Shown: positions 54,917 through 62,913 of the stretch, piece by piece
Layout: every line of letters starts with the position of its first letter
Position numbering within the stretch: position 1 is the stretch's first letter
DNA from: Bacillus sp. ISL-18
GTDB lineage: Bacteria > Bacillota > Bacilli > Bacillales > Cytobacillaceae
Length of the DNA stretch: 64,000 nucleotides
Direction: 5' to 3'
NCBI RefSeq assembly: GCF_018613415.1
Contig: NZ_JAGGQG010000002.1
Location: 124,001 to 188,000 of the forward strand
Notes under the pieces: generated by a model
The model's input: the letters and a program-made list of their open reading frames with translations, nothing else
Database searches by the model: none
What the model was told of the DNA's origin: nothing
Position numbers and translations under genes: made by a program

Positions 54917-55041
54917 AGAAAAGCGAAAGCGCCTTGAACAGGGGCGACAGGCATAAGACGAGCCGGCGGGAAGGTTGTTCTTTAACCTTTTCGACGGATT
55001 GGCTTATGACCCCGAGCCCCTAGGCGCTGCAGCTAGACAGT
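54917..55041. repeat. Long palindromic repeat element, full-length copy
   Basis: A 125-bp element that folds into a nested imperfect hairpin: GCGCCT with AGGCGC, GGGGC with GCCCC, CATAAG with CTTATG, and GAAGGTT with AACCTTTTC at the tip. It resembles a dispersed intergenic repeat I remember from Bacillus-group genomes. Not coding. Confidence 0.75.
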
Positions 55042-55042
55042 A

Positions 55043-55098
55043 AGAAAAGCGAAAGCGCTGAAGCTGACAAGAAGAAAAGCGAAAGCGCCTTAAATAGA
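55043..55098. repeat. Two truncated copies of the palindromic repeat
   Basis: AAAAGCGAAAGCGC appears twice more in tandem, each followed by a short remnant before the cvfB Shine-Dalgarno. These are left ends of the same element. Confidence 0.65.
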
Positions 55099-55116
55099 AA
55101 AAAGGAGTTAGAATAG

Positions 55117-55980
55117 ATGTCTTTAACAGAATTGATTGGTCAGTCTACCACATTAAACGTAGCCCGAATTACAGACTTTGGTTATTTTTTATCAGATGGT
55201 AATGAGGATGTTTTATTGCATAAAAACCAGGCACAGCATGAATTGGCGGAAGGGGATGAGGTAGAGGTTTTTTTATTTACTGATTCTCAGGGAAGAATTT
55301 CCGCTTCCATGACCATACCAGAGCTTTCGGTCGGAACCTATGCATGGGTCAAAGTGACAGATACAAATCCAAAAATTGGTGTATTTTTAAACATCGGCCT
55401 TCCGAAGGATATTTTGTTAGGTGCAGATGACCTCCCTGCACATCAGTCCGTGTGGCCGAAGGTTGGGGACATGGTTTATATTACTTTGAGGGTGAATCGC
55501 AGTAACTTGTTGTATGCCCGGCTGGCAAGCGACCAGGTAATCCAATCTATCTCAATTGAAGCAACAAGAAAGGATTTTAACAAAAATATACAAGGGCATA
55601 TTTATCGAACCGCTAAGGTCGGAAGCTGGGTTTACACAATTGAGGGCTTTAAAGGATTTATCCATGAATCACAGCGTAAAGTTGAACCTCGGTTAGGTCA
55701 AAAGGTTGAAGGGCGGATCATTGACGTTAAGGAAGATGGAACGATCAATGTCTCATTACTTGCACGAAAAGAAGAGTCCCAAGATACAGATGCAGAGAAA
55801 ATCTACGAATATTTGATGAGCCGTAATGGAGCGATGCCTTATAATGATAAAAGTATGCCTGAGGATATCCAAGAACGCTTCGGCTTAAGTAAAGGGGCTT
55901 TTAAGCGGGCATTAGGAAAATTAATCAAAGAAGGAAAGGTCTATCAGGAAGGCAGCTGGACCTATGAAAAAAAAGATTAA
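55117..55980 (+). CDS. cvfB: S1-domain RNA-binding protein CvfB (YitL)
   Basis: A 287-aa protein: an N-terminal S1-like domain (NVARITDFGYFLSDG), two further OB/S1 domains (VFLNIGLPKDILL; GSWVYTIEGFKGFIHESQ) and a C-terminal winged helix (LSKGAFKRALGKLIKEGK). CvfB-type proteins bind RNA and affect virulence-gene expression in staphylococci. AAAGGAG precedes ATG 55117. Confidence 0.9.
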   Translation: MSLTELIGQSTTLNVARITDFGYFLSDGNEDVLLHKNQAQHELAEGDEVEVFLFTDSQGRISASMTIPELSVGTYAWVKVTDTNPKIGVFLNIGLPKDILLGADDLPAHQSVWPKVGDMVYITLRVNRSNLLYARLASDQVIQSISIEATRKDFNKNIQGHIYRTAKVGSWVYTIEGFKGFIHESQRKVEPRLGQKVEGRIIDVKEDGTINVSLLARKEESQDTDAEKIYEYLMSRNGAMPYNDKSMPEDIQERFGLSKGAFKRALGKLIKEGKVYQEGSWTYEKKD

Positions 55981-56052
55981 AGGTTGCTTACATACTCTTT
56001 TTCGAAATGACAGACAATAAGTCTTGCATGAAATATAGAAAGGAGTATGGAT

Positions 56053-56184
56053 ATGCCGCACACTTCTGATAATGATAAAAAAGCACAAGACAATAATGCA
56101 TTACGACATGAAAAAAATATGCTTCGTGAAAAAAATCGCCAAGCAGGAAAAAATCAATACTCAAAGAAAACGGATCACAAATAA
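56053..56184 (+). CDS. Small DUF3941-like protein
   Basis: A 43-aa hydrophilic, charge-rich protein beginning MPHTSDNDKKAQDNNALRHEK and ending NQYSKKTDHK. AAAGGAG lies just upstream of ATG 56053. It resembles the DUF3941 family of Bacillus (from memory). Probably disordered; function unknown. Confidence 0.7.
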   Translation: MPHTSDNDKKAQDNNALRHEKNMLREKNRQAGKNQYSKKTDHK

Positions 56185-56229
56185 GAAAAGCTGCAGCGCA
56201 TTGAACAAGCCTAGGCGTTGCAGCTAAAC
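56185..56229. repeat. Internally deleted copy of the palindromic repeat
   Basis: AAGAAAAGCTGCAGCGC, a short middle and CCTAGGCGTTGCAGCTA carry both ends of the 54917-55041 element with the centre missing. It abuts the stop of the preceding gene. Confidence 0.6.
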
Positions 56230-56230
56230 A

Positions 56231-56259
56231 AAAAAAGAGCGGGAAATCCGCTCTTTTTT
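56231..56259. terminator. Bidirectional terminator before yitS
   Basis: AAAAAAGAGCGG/CCGCTCTTTTTT. Confidence 0.9.
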
Positions 56260-56268
56260 CGAATTATA

Positions 56269-57117
56269 TTAATTTAAAAAGAAAATAGAAATCGTACCAG
56301 GACCTGTGTGGGATCCAATTGCTGAGCCGATCGAGGAGATGTAGACTTCTTTGGGATGGAATTCATTCATAATCATCTCTTTTACTTCCTGCGCAGTTGC
56401 TTCCGTATCTGCATGACTTATTCCGATGATTTGCTCATCCAAACGGGAACCACGTTCCTTCATAATTTCAATAATCCGGCGGAATACTTTCTTTTGTCCT
56501 CTAATTTTCTCAATCGGAACAAGTTTTCCCTCTTCCATATTTAAAAGCGGTTTAATATTGAGCAAACCGCCAAGAAAAGCAGAAGCCTTAGAAACCCTGC
56601 CTCCTTTTGCTAAGTAATCCAAATCCTCAACAGTAAAAATATGCTCCATATGTTCACATCTGTATCTTACATCCGCTAAAATTTCCTCTTTTGATGCATT
56701 TTGCAGTGAAAGCTTAGCTGCTTCCATAACAATCAGACCTGCTCCAAGCGATGCACACTTTGTATCAACAATGGTTAATTGGAAGTCTGGATATTTTTCC
56801 TTCACTTGGTCAAGAATCATAACAGCGGTTGAATAGGTACCGGATAACTCGGAGGAAAAGGCGATGTAAATGCCATTTTCATTCTTCTCAGCCATTTCTG
56901 TAAAAACTTCTTCAAATAAAAGGGGAGAAACCTGAGAGGTTTTTGGAACATCCCCACTCCTTATCGTATCATAAACCGTTTTCGGATCAATTGTTTTTAC
57001 ATCTTCATAATCTTGGTCATTAATTTGTACCTTTAATGGGAATAATACAACATTATTTTCATTATAAAAATTTAACGGTAAATCACATGCACTGTCAGCA
57101 AGTATTTTTACTGTCAT
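56269..57117 (-). CDS. yitS: DegV family fatty-acid-binding protein YitS
   Basis: A 282-aa DegV protein: ILADSACDLP at the N terminus, SQVSPLLFEEVF, SSELSGTYSTA, and the C-terminal IGSAIGSHTGPGT. DegV/FakB proteins bind a fatty acid and present it to the kinase FakA for phosphorylation. ATG 57117 with AGGTG seven bases upstream; the frame to 57138 is an extension. Confidence 0.9.
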   Translation of the reverse strand: MTVKILADSACDLPLNFYNENNVVLFPLKVQINDQDYEDVKTIDPKTVYDTIRSGDVPKTSQVSPLLFEEVFTEMAEKNENGIYIAFSSELSGTYSTAVMILDQVKEKYPDFQLTIVDTKCASLGAGLIVMEAAKLSLQNASKEEILADVRYRCEHMEHIFTVEDLDYLAKGGRVSKASAFLGGLLNIKPLLNMEEGKLVPIEKIRGQKKVFRRIIEIMKERGSRLDEQIIGISHADTEATAQEVKEMIMNEFHPKEVYISSIGSAIGSHTGPGTISIFFLN

Positions 57118-57243
57118 AAATGTACACCTGCTTTCCAATCATATAGTTCATTTACTTTTAAGTTTATCGGTTTCATCTTAAAATTACAATTTCTAAATGG
57201 AGAAGTCATTATAGCTAAATTTTAAAGTTTAGGGGGAATTCTA

Positions 57244-58086
57244 TTGCTTTGGCTCCAAACTAAAAAAATCGTGATTGTAATCGCTGGTGCATTAATAAAT
57301 GCACTCGCCATGAATTTATTTTTAATACCAGCGAATGTTTATTCCAGCGGTTTTACTGGTGTCGCTCAATTACTCTCAAAGGTATTAAGTGATTATACTG
57401 CTATCAATGTTTCGATGGGTTTTTTATTGTTGCTTTTAAATATTCCGGTTGCGATTCTCGGCTGGAAAAAGGTCGGGAAATCATTTACCGTTTACAGTTT
57501 TTTGAGTGTTTTACTTACTTCCTTATTCCTATCAATGATTCCCATTAAACAAGTTTCACATGATATTTTACTTAATGCTGTATTTGGGGGAGTTATTCTG
57601 GCAATTGGGGTAGGGATCACGTTAAAATGGGGTGCCTCCACAGGCGGAGTTGACATTATTGCTATGGTTCTTTCCCGGATGAAAGACAAACCCGTTGGTC
57701 CTTATATGTTTGTCCTAAACGGGATTATCATTATTACGGCTGGTTTCCTTTATGGCTGGGAAAAAGCACTCTATACTCTTGTTACTTTATATACTTCCAC
57801 CAGGGTAATTGATGCTATTCATACAAGACATGCCAAGTTAACAGCAATGATCGTTACAAAAAAGGCAGATGAAATGAAAAAGGCCATTCACGCTTCTCTT
57901 GTAAGAGGAATTACGATGATCCCAGCTAAGGGAGCCTTTTCGAATGAAACGAGAGAAATGCTGATGATTGTCATAACTCGATATGAACTGTTTGATTTAG
58001 AAAGAATCATTCATGAAGTCGATCCTAATGCCTTTACGAACATCGTGCAAACAACAGGGGTTTATGGTTTTTTTCGGAGAGAATAA
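57244..58086 (+). CDS. yitT: YitT family membrane protein
   Basis: A 280-aa protein with five to six membrane helices (N-terminal two thirds) and a C-terminal cytoplasmic DUF2179 domain (VTKKADEMKKAIH through VQTTGVYGFF). TTG start 7 bp after AGGGGG. Function unknown. Divergent from yitS, as in B. subtilis. Confidence 0.9.
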   Translation: MLWLQTKKIVIVIAGALINALAMNLFLIPANVYSSGFTGVAQLLSKVLSDYTAINVSMGFLLLLLNIPVAILGWKKVGKSFTVYSFLSVLLTSLFLSMIPIKQVSHDILLNAVFGGVILAIGVGITLKWGASTGGVDIIAMVLSRMKDKPVGPYMFVLNGIIIITAGFLYGWEKALYTLVTLYTSTRVIDAIHTRHAKLTAMIVTKKADEMKKAIHASLVRGITMIPAKGAFSNETREMLMIVITRYELFDLERIIHEVDPNAFTNIVQTTGVYGFFRRE

Positions 58087-58096
58087 AAAAATAGAG

Positions 58097-58130
58097 CAAG
58101 CGCCCATTTTAGTGGGCGCTTGCGCTTTTG
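58097..58130. terminator. Bidirectional terminator between yitT and the small-gene pair
   Basis: CAAGCGCCCA/TGGGCGCTTG with T-rich exits. Confidence 0.87.
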
Positions 58131-58135
58131 TTCTA

Positions 58136-58321
58136 CTATCTAATCTGATCTAGCTCTTGTTGCATTTGTTGGAGCTGGGCTTGTTCTGCTACAGTCGAAT
58201 TGGCATAGGCAGAACTAAGGGCATTCTTTGCTTTTGCTACAGCAGAATCAAGGTCAGCAGGGCTGGCGGATTGCGCCATCTCCACAAATCGTCTGGCTTC
58301 CTGGAACAATTGGTTTCCCAT
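58136..58321 (-). CDS. Small DUF3813-like protein
   Basis: A 61-aa helical protein beginning MGNQLFQEARRFVEMAQSAS, rich in Ala and Gln, with a probable amphipathic helical hairpin. GAGG precedes ATG 58321; the frame upstream to 58384 overlaps the preceding gene and has no ribosome site. It is one base after the stop of the upstream small gene, so the two are cotranscribed. Function unknown. Confidence 0.75.
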   Translation of the reverse strand: MGNQLFQEARRFVEMAQSASPADLDSAVAKAKNALSSAYANSTVAEQAQLQQMQQELDQIR

Positions 58322-58322
58322 G

Positions 58323-58475
58323 TTATATTCCTCCAAGCGAGGATTCTTGCACATTGGCCATCTTCTGAGCTTCCGCTTCAGCATAGGTCATGTGATAGGG
58401 AATACGTTCAGCATGTTTGCTGACCGTATCGGCTCCTTGTTGGACAAAGCGTTTTGATTTGTTTCGTTTACCCAT
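58323..58475 (-). CDS. Small basic protein, unknown
   Basis: A 50-aa protein beginning MGKRNKSKRFVQQGADTVSK and continuing HAERIPYHMTYAEAEAQKMA. GGAGGG lies 7 bp before ATG 58475. I do not place it in a named family. Hydrophilic, without Cys; the size and makeup recall small spore-associated Bacillus proteins, which is only an impression. Confidence 0.65.
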   Translation of the reverse strand: MGKRNKSKRFVQQGADTVSKHAERIPYHMTYAEAEAQKMANVQESSLGGI

Positions 58476-58596
58476 TCGAATCCCTCCAATATGCTCAAAG
58501 CTAAGATTGAAACAGCTTTGCTGCCTCAAACCTAGTATGCACATCTATTCTCCGGTTCATTTAGGTAAACTATGGCGGAAAGTTGAATTTTTTATC

Positions 58597-59406
58597 TTAT
58601 AAATTTAACAAATCTGCTAAGTATTCACCAACGCCGTCTTCCTCATTACTAAAGGTGACTCCTTTCGCAATATTTTTTACTTGGTCGATGGCATTTCCCA
58701 TCGCAATCCCGTGACCAGCATATTCAAGCATCTCTAAATCATTGTCCTCGTCGCCAAATGCCACTATTCTCTCCGCAGGAATTCCGTAGTAGTCGGCTGC
58801 TTTTTTCAACCCAACAGCCTTATTTAAACCACTTCTAATAATTTCAATTACATGCCAGGGTGCAGCCCAACTGCGCTGTTCAATAACTTCAGCATGTATC
58901 TCAGATAAGTGATCCCGGATTTTTTTCAATTGGTCTTCTTCCGTATGAATAAGCAAACTTGTCGGTGAAGCCGTTAAATAGTTCGCCAAATCGCCTGTAG
59001 TGATCCGGGGATTCCCATAGCTAAACAGCTCCAATAACTTTTCATCATGATAGTGGAAATAAATATCATCCATTACCTCAGCTATAATATTGTGAAATTG
59101 AAAACTTCTACAAGCCTCTACAATGTCTTTAGCTACCTTAACATCAAGCGGCTCATGATAAAAACCCCAATTTTGGTCGAGCGGGTGATGCGTAAATGCT
59201 CCATTAAAATTAACGATCGGGGTATCTAATTCCAATTCTCGGTAATACATCTCACTAGAGCGGTATGGCCTTCCGGTAGCAATCATCACGATATGGCCTT
59301 CTGCTTTTGCTTTCTCAATAACAGCCTTATTTCTAGTGGAAATGGTTTTATCATCTTTTAATAATGTCCCATCTAAGTCTAATGCAATTAAATGTTTCTC
59401 CGCCAC
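58597..59406 (-). CDS. yitU: HAD-family sugar phosphatase YitU (Cof type)
   Basis: A 269-aa phosphatase with the HAD motif DLDGTLLKDD, the IATGRPY motif II, the cap domain and GDEDNDLEMLEYAG as motif IV. It hydrolyses small phosphate esters, such as sugar phosphates or flavin precursors. GTG start 59406 behind TAGGTG. Confidence 0.88.
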   Translation of the reverse strand: MAEKHLIALDLDGTLLKDDKTISTRNKAVIEKAKAEGHIVMIATGRPYRSSEMYYRELELDTPIVNFNGAFTHHPLDQNWGFYHEPLDVKVAKDIVEACRSFQFHNIIAEVMDDIYFHYHDEKLLELFSYGNPRITTGDLANYLTASPTSLLIHTEEDQLKKIRDHLSEIHAEVIEQRSWAAPWHVIEIIRSGLNKAVGLKKAADYYGIPAERIVAFGDEDNDLEMLEYAGHGIAMGNAIDQVKNIAKGVTFSNEEDGVGEYLADLLNL

Positions 59407-59607
59407 ATGGACACCTACTTTTTTTAATTAATCAAGAAAATGCATTGCTTTAGAAAAAAACTTGTCTACATGATACACTACCATTAAGGAATGGTTGTAT
59501 TTCATAGGTAAACCAACATGAATATTCCTATATCTACTATGTTAACAATTTTTTAGCTAAGGTGTAAAAAAATTCACACCAGCTAATTGTAAAAAACGAT
59601 ATACTTG

Positions 59608-59663
59608 TTTACGTAAATGCTTTTGGTTAAAGTTTACCACAAGTGAATAGACCAACCAAAAGC
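59608..59663. other. Long-loop hairpin upstream of yitW
   Basis: In the 314-bp gap between yitU and yitW, GCTTTTGGTT (59619-59628) pairs with AACCAAAAGC (59654-59663) around a 25-nt loop. Directly before it is the palindrome TTTACGTAAA (59608-59617), and GGTGT/ACACC flank 59560-59580. No terminator T-run follows, so a regulatory site or structured leader for yitW is more likely. The rest of the gap looks unremarkable. Confidence 0.45.
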
Positions 59664-59720
59664 AGTGCAAGGTAGTTTTAAGTGTGTAACAAAAAATAAG
59701 TCCAAAAGGAGTGTTATTAT

Positions 59721-60029
59721 ATGAATGAAGAGTTAAAAGACAATATAATGGGCGCATTAGAGCTTGTTATCGACCCAGAATTGGGGGTAGATATTGTAAA
59801 TTTAGGGTTAGTTTATGATGTTGATATGAATGAAGAGGGATTAGTCACAATTAACATGACCCTAACGGCGATGGGGTGCCCGCTGGCAGGTACCATAGTT
59901 GACCAAGTAAAACGTGCTCTGGCAGATATCCCTGAGATTAAAGATACGGATGTTAATATTGTTTGGAACCCGCCTTGGAACAAAGATATGATGTCACGCT
60001 ACGCAAAAATTGCTTTAGGAATCCGTTAA
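59721..60029 (+). CDS. yitW: MIP18/SufT-like iron-sulfur assembly protein YitW
   Basis: A 102-aa DUF59 protein: DPELGVDIVNLGLVYDV, MTLTAMGCPLAGTI with the conserved Cys, and the VWNPPWNKDMMS ending. Family members help load Fe-S clusters on target proteins. AAAAGGAG lies upstream. A YedF-like gene follows after 9 bp. Its target may include the many Fe-S enzymes nearby (AOR, radical SAM, Fnr); that is inference. Confidence 0.92.
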   Translation: MNEELKDNIMGALELVIDPELGVDIVNLGLVYDVDMNEEGLVTINMTLTAMGCPLAGTIVDQVKRALADIPEIKDTDVNIVWNPPWNKDMMSRYAKIALGIR

Positions 60030-60038
60030 GGTATAAAC

Positions 60039-60377
60039 ATGAAAAATAAAGTTATTTTGGTAAGCTCGAATCAACTTGGCAGCGGCGACCAAACACTTGG
60101 TGGAAATATTCTGGAAACTTTTTTTACGGTCCTTAAACAAAAGGAAGAACTTCCTGTGGCTGTTTTTTGTATGAACAGCGGTGTGCTAACGATGACAGAG
60201 GATTCATTTGTTTCCGTCCATTTGCAGGAACTAGAAGAAAAAGGTGTCGATATTTTAGCCTGTAAAACTTGTGCTGACCACTATGAGGCAGCGGAACGTT
60301 TGGTGGTCGGAAAAATTAGTAGTATGGCAGACTTTGTAGATTTAGCTTCCAAGTATAATGTGCTAACTATATCTTAA
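60039..60377 (+). CDS. YedF C-terminal (DsrE-like) domain protein
   Basis: A 112-aa protein matching only the DsrE-like half of YedF: ILVSSNQLGSGDQTLGG-like start, FCMNSGVLTMTEDS and ILACKTCADHY with the CxxC. The N-terminal TusA domain usual in YedF is absent. It may take part in sulfur or selenium relay. Weak Shine-Dalgarno, so probably coupled to yitW. Confidence 0.72.
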   Translation: MKNKVILVSSNQLGSGDQTLGGNILETFFTVLKQKEELPVAVFCMNSGVLTMTEDSFVSVHLQELEEKGVDILACKTCADHYEAAERLVVGKISSMADFVDLASKYNVLTIS

Positions 60378-60405
60378 ACAGCAGAAAAATATAGTGGGTA
60401 GGAGA

Positions 60406-60448
60406 AACACACGGTATTCTATAGGAATATATCGTGTGTTTTTTTTGT
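60406..60448 (+). terminator. Terminator of yitW and the YedF-like gene
   Basis: AACACACG/CGTGTGTT with an inner ATTC/GAAT stem, then T8. Confidence 0.85.
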
Positions 60449-60602
60449 TTTTCTACGGGGTTATATAGATTGAATTAACTGGAAAAAGTCCTAAGTTAGG
60501 CTCATTTAGACAGGCATAGATGGAAATTTCTAGTCAGAATGGTTGATACTGTTAACCGCAAGTTAATTTTCGTCACAAAAGATACACATATCATTTGCCT
60601 CA

Positions 60603-60618
60603 TGTGAGATAGTTCACT
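60603..60618 (+). promoter_or_regulatory. Fnr-binding site of the radical SAM gene
   Basis: TGTGAGATAGTTCACT fits the Fnr consensus TGTGA-N6-TCACA in 9 of 10 positions. Its centre (60610.5) is 41.5 bp from the start site predicted by the -10 hexamer at 60640-60645, the class II activator position used by B. subtilis Fnr. The fnr gene lies 1 kb away. Confidence 0.85.
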
Positions 60619-60639
60619 TTTTTAAAATATAAACAACAT

Positions 60640-60645
60640 TATAAT
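60640..60645 (+). promoter_or_regulatory. -10 hexamer of the radical SAM gene
   Basis: Perfect TATAAT without a recognisable -35, as expected for an activator-dependent promoter; start site predicted near 60652. Confidence 0.75.
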
Positions 60646-60698
60646 ACAGATAATCAAGCTGTTTGAAATGAAATAGCAGATTGGGGAGGCGTTTTCAA

Positions 60699-61826
60699 TT
60701 GTCTTTTAATCGAGACTTTAATAAAGATCCGTTTATTGTGATTTGGGAATTGACTCGAGCATGCCAGCTAAAATGTTTGCATTGCCGTGCGGATGCCCAA
60801 TATACTCGTGACCCACGTGAACTAACATTAGAAGAAGGTAAAAATTTAATTGATCAAATATATGATATGAATAACCCTATCTTGGTCTTTACAGGCGGAG
60901 ACCCTTTAATGAGAGAGGATATCTTTGATATTGCTAAATATGCCGTTGAAAAGGGAGTCCGGGTATCCATGACTCCAAGCGCCACGCCAAATGTAACTAA
61001 AGAAGCAATCGAAAAAGCAAAAGAGGTGGGACTGTCACGCTGGGCCTTTAGTATTGATGGACCTACTGCAGAGATTCATGATCATTTTCGCGGAACGGCC
61101 GGTTCTTTTGATTTAACAATGGAACGAATTAAGTATTTGCATGAACTGGAGATTCCAATTCAGATTAATACAGTTATATCGAGATATAACGTTGATTTTC
61201 TGGAGGAAATGGCTAAAATGGTTGAGGAATTGAAATGTGTGCTTTGGAGCGTCTTTTTCTTAGTACCAACAGGCCGAGGCCAAGTGACCGACATGATTTC
61301 ACCGGTTGAACATGAAAAGGTTTTGAGATGGCTGTATGACCTAAGCAAACGTGTTTCTTTCGATATTAAAACAACTGAGGCTATGCATTACCGCCGCGTT
61401 GTAATTCAGCAAAAAATGCGTGAAGCGCATAAACAAACAAATGAAATTGACTATTTGACTGCCCTTACTGAAAAAGGCTTAACAGGTTCCATTGATGGAC
61501 TTGGACGCGCCCCTAAAGGCGTTAATGATGGAAACGGCTTTGTATTTATATCACATATTGGTGATGTCTATCCAAGTGGGCTTTTACCAGTCAAAGCTGG
61601 AAATGTCAGAGAAACCCCATTAGCAGAAATTTATCGGGAATCCCCTATTTTTAAGGATTTAAGAAATCCAGATGGGTTTAAAGGGAAATGTGGTGTGTGT
61701 GAGTTCCGCTATGTTTGCGGTGGTTCGAGGTCAAGAGCATATGCCATGACAGGTGATTACCTTGAAAGTGAACCATTCTGTGTCTATATCCCTAAATCAT
61801 TAAGAGAAAAACAGGAACAAAGATAA
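60699..61826 (+). CDS. Radical SAM/SPASM protein, unknown substrate
   Basis: A 375-aa enzyme: the CX3CX2C cluster motif (CQLKCLHC), FTGGDPLMR, and a C-terminal SPASM region with CGVCEFRYVC and a late Cys in EPFCVY for auxiliary clusters. It resembles the NirJ/AhbD/PqqE group. It may belong to the Bacillus BA_1875-type (TIGR04053) family; that is from memory. TTG 60699 lies 9 bp after GGGGAGG, against the TTG at 60681 that precedes the Shine-Dalgarno. Anaerobic expression through Fnr is predicted. No precursor peptide is visible. Confidence 0.88.
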   Translation: MSFNRDFNKDPFIVIWELTRACQLKCLHCRADAQYTRDPRELTLEEGKNLIDQIYDMNNPILVFTGGDPLMREDIFDIAKYAVEKGVRVSMTPSATPNVTKEAIEKAKEVGLSRWAFSIDGPTAEIHDHFRGTAGSFDLTMERIKYLHELEIPIQINTVISRYNVDFLEEMAKMVEELKCVLWSVFFLVPTGRGQVTDMISPVEHEKVLRWLYDLSKRVSFDIKTTEAMHYRRVVIQQKMREAHKQTNEIDYLTALTEKGLTGSIDGLGRAPKGVNDGNGFVFISHIGDVYPSGLLPVKAGNVRETPLAEIYRESPIFKDLRNPDGFKGKCGVCEFRYVCGGSRSRAYAMTGDYLESEPFCVYIPKSLREKQEQR

Positions 61827-61836
61827 CAAATTAACA

Positions 61837-61875
61837 AAGGCTGCCTCCAAAAAAGAGACAGCCTTGAAAAAAATC
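61837..61875. terminator. Shared hairpin between the radical SAM gene and fnr
   Basis: AAGGCTG/CAGCCTT with an inner CTC/GAG; T-rich mainly on the minus exit. Confidence 0.6.
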
Positions 61876-62574
61876 TTATTCTATATTGCAATATACTGCT
61901 GAGCAATTTTCACAGCCGATTTCGTCCTTTAAATATTGCAAATTTAATATGGTTATCTTGCTTTTCTTAACAGAAATAATCTTATCTCGTTTCAACTCAC
62001 TTAGAATTCGATTTGTACTTTCGCGGGATGTACCGCAAAAATTAGCGAGCTCTTGATTGGTAAGAGGCAAGTCAATGATGATTTCCTGACCTTTATGGAT
62101 GCCATAACTATTGGACATTCTAATCAGGGTTGAAAATAGGGCACCGCGTTTACCGTTTAAGACAAGATCACGAAATTTGGTTTGTGTTTTACGGAAATGA
62201 TCACTCATCCATTTCATGAATTCAAATGCAAGCTTGCTGTTTTGGAAAATCTCACTTTCAATAATATCTTTTTTAATGGCAACAACTTCGCCTTCTTCAA
62301 GTACTTTGGCGCTTAATAAGTATTTGGGATTATCCGTAAATAAGGTTAATTCACCACAAATATCATTGGCTCCGCAAATTCTTAAGGAAAGTTCACGTCC
62401 GTCGGAAGTAATTTTACTGATTTGAATTTTGCCAGAAAGGATAATATATAACTCCTCCGCAACCATTCCTTCTTGAAAAAGAAAAGTCCCTCTTTCACTT
62501 TTAAATTTTCGATCTGCAAATGTAAGTAATTCTTTTATTTCAATTGAATGGGTTGGTTTCATTGTCAACGTCAT
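61876..62574 (-). CDS. fnr: Anaerobic regulator Fnr (Bacillus type, C-terminal Fe-S cluster)
   Basis: A 232-aa Crp/Fnr protein: cyclic-nucleotide-like beta barrel with RGTFLFQEGMVAEELYIILSG-type features, a dimer helix, and HTH TNQELANFCGTSRESTNRIL. Instead of N-terminal cysteines it ends with CX2CX4C (CENCSAVYC), the exact layout of the B. subtilis Fnr [4Fe-4S] ligands; an Asp in KFRDL may be the fourth. It senses oxygen and activates anaerobic genes. ATG 62574 has better spacing from AGAGGTG than the ATG at 62583. Confidence 0.93.
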   Translation of the reverse strand: MTLTMKPTHSIEIKELLTFADRKFKSERGTFLFQEGMVAEELYIILSGKIQISKITSDGRELSLRICGANDICGELTLFTDNPKYLLSAKVLEEGEVVAIKKDIIESEIFQNSKLAFEFMKWMSDHFRKTQTKFRDLVLNGKRGALFSTLIRMSNSYGIHKGQEIIIDLPLTNQELANFCGTSRESTNRILSELKRDKIISVKKSKITILNLQYLKDEIGCENCSAVYCNIE

Positions 62575-62853
62575 CTCATTCACCTCTAATTATTTATAAA
62601 CAAGTCAGAATTTGTATTTTAGTTTGTTAATCTTATTCTAACTGATAAGAGGTTCATAAAAATGGGTAAACAATGACAATATAGTGAAAACCTAAAAGTG
62701 TTTTATTAACACGTTTTTTGTTGTGAAAATTAGAGCTCTTTTGAAAATCGTGGATTGTCCTTTCCAAAACAATCATTTATCGAATCAGAAACATCTGTTA
62801 AGATTAGAATAGATAAATGTATTTTAATAGTGAATAAAGTAACAGCCTTTTTG

Positions 62854-62870
62854 GTGTAAACCTGTTACAC
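62854..62870 (+). promoter_or_regulatory. Inverted repeat upstream of moaA (candidate operator)
   Basis: GTGTAA and TTACAC form a perfect 6-bp inverted repeat with spacer ACCTG, about 45 bp before moaA. It resembles an Fnr/Crp half-site pair but the spacing is one base short. The rest of the 340-bp fnr-moaA gap is AT-rich promoter DNA with no gene visible. Confidence 0.45.
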
Positions 62871-62913
62871 TCATCATATAGAGCTTCCTTTTAATATAAT
62901 GGAGTTGATATAA

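Noticed and set aside
59560..59580. GGTGT/ACACC as a second Fnr site near yitW
   Set aside because: Spacing is seven and the arms do not match TGTGA/TCACA.
62711..62740. Fnr half-site (TGTGA) in the fnr-moaA gap
   Set aside because: The second half does not resemble TCACA.
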